The notes beneath the pieces are model-generated. The model ran no database searches and was not told the origin of the DNA. It was given only the letters and a program-made list of their open reading frames with translations. Shown piece after piece: positions 24,212 to 24,669 of a stretch of 24,669 bases of DNA (position 1 is its first letter; the number at the start of each line of letters is the position of its first letter). Origin of the DNA: JBALVT01 sp045110675 (GTDB lineage Bacteria; Pseudomonadota; Gammaproteobacteria; Pseudomonadales; Halieaceae). A program made the position numbers and the translations under genes. Where the stretch lies: positions 1-24,669 of the forward strand of contig JBGCGJ010000075.1 in the NCBI GenBank assembly GCA_045110675.1, in the 5' to 3' direction.

Positions 24212-24637
24212 TTACTTGATGTCTTGTTCGTCCAGGCGGGTAAATTGTCCCTCTATAGTGGCCTCGCTCTCCACGTCACGTTGCGGAACATAGGGCTCGA
24301 CCCGGGGGCCGCCCAGCAGCATGGCGAGGCGTCTGCGTAACGGGCCGATCATCACCACCAGGGCTGCAGCATCGGAAATCATGCCTGGGAACATCAGCAG
24401 TATCGCGGCCAGTCCCATCGCCATATCATCGACCAGTAACTGTGAACCCAGCACCTTGCCCTGTTGCACATCGCGCAGCCGCTCGAACATGTGCAGGCCT
24501 TGTCGACGCAGCAGTACTATGCCCAGGACCAGGGTCACGAAAACGTAGAACACGGCCGTCAGCGCACTGGTATTGATGCCAAGCTGGATCAGGGTAAACA
24601 GTTCCAGCCAGGGCAGAAGCAACACTATAAATCGCAT
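24212..24637 (-). CDS. fxsA: FxsA family membrane protein
   Basis: Small inner-membrane protein of 141 residues. FxsA in E. coli is known for relieving F-plasmid exclusion of phage T7; its native role is unknown. Visible features are the N-terminal helix MRFIVLLLPWLELFTLIQLG with its PWLEL motif, a second hydrophobic segment (VFYVFVTLVLGIVLL), the basic RRQGLHMFERLRDVQQGK loop, then a third segment with GLAAILLMFPGMISDAAALVVMIGPLRRRL, the FxsA signature. The tail is hydrophilic. The ATG at 24637 has GGGAG 6 bases upstream, partly inside a small hairpin. fxsA lying directly before groESL is common in gammaproteobacteria. I see no T-run terminator before the groES promoters. Confidence 0.92.
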   Translation of the reverse strand: MRFIVLLLPWLELFTLIQLGINTSALTAVFYVFVTLVLGIVLLRRQGLHMFERLRDVQQGKVLGSQLLVDDMAMGLAAILLMFPGMISDAAALVVMIGPLRRRLAMLLGGPRVEPYVPQRDVESEATIEGQFTRLDEQDIK

Positions 24638-24669
24638 AAAAATCTCCCTCAGGAGAAAATATGGGGCTG

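Noticed and set aside
1..24669. Insertion sequences, phage genes, toxin-antitoxin pairs, tRNA or rRNA genes, CRISPR arrays
   Set aside because: No transposase, integrase, repeat-spacer pattern or structural RNA could be recognised; coding density is high and the genes are core functions.

Overview
This window is a stretch of ordinary chromosome from a Gram-negative gammaproteobacterium. The gene set (type IV pilus minor pilins, PilR, SlpA-type FKBP, class I fumarase, ExoI, FxsA beside GroESL) and the residues resemble marine Cellvibrionales/Halieaceae or pseudomonad-like lineages. That placement is inferred from gene content and order, not from a database search. I see no mobile element, phage gene, tRNA, rRNA or CRISPR array. 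Nearly everything is on the minus strand; only pilR at the left edge is on the plus strand. No gap between genes exceeds about 170 bases.

Left part (1-7910): the 3' part of pilR (sigma-54 activator of pilus genes) converges, with 9 bases between stop codons, on a tightly packed minor-pilin operon read right to left: fimU/fimT, pilV, pilW, pilX, pilY1, pilE. Stops and starts touch or nearly touch at several joints (ATGA, TAG-ATG, TAGTG), which suggests translational coupling. The products prime pilus assembly and carry the PilY1 tip adhesin. A CRP/Vfr-like palindrome lies in the 166-base leader before fimU.

Centre (8077-16080): ispH, fkpB, lspA, ileS, ribF and murJ form a conserved housekeeping block (isoprenoid synthesis, peptidyl-prolyl isomerase, lipoprotein signal peptidase, Ile-tRNA charging, FMN/FAD synthesis, lipid II flipping). 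A Nudix hydrolase is packed upstream of murJ.

Right part (16081-24637): a stand-alone aspartate carbamoyltransferase with a plausible promoter, exonuclease I overlapping the end of a class I fumarase, an unassigned single-pass membrane coiled-coil protein with its own -10 box, a stand-alone PuuD/urate-oxidase-N-terminal-type membrane protein bounded by two strong intrinsic terminators, groEL, groES, and fxsA.

The clearest regulatory signal is in front of groES: a perfect CIRCE operator (9-9-9) sits between a sigma-70-like promoter and a near-consensus sigma-32 promoter, implying dual heat-shock control by HrcA and RpoH. No obviously new multi-gene system is visible. The best leads are this dual control, the CRP/Vfr-like site before the minor pilins, the unusual N-terminus of PilY1, an altered Nudix box, and the unassigned coiled-coil membrane protein next to fumarase.
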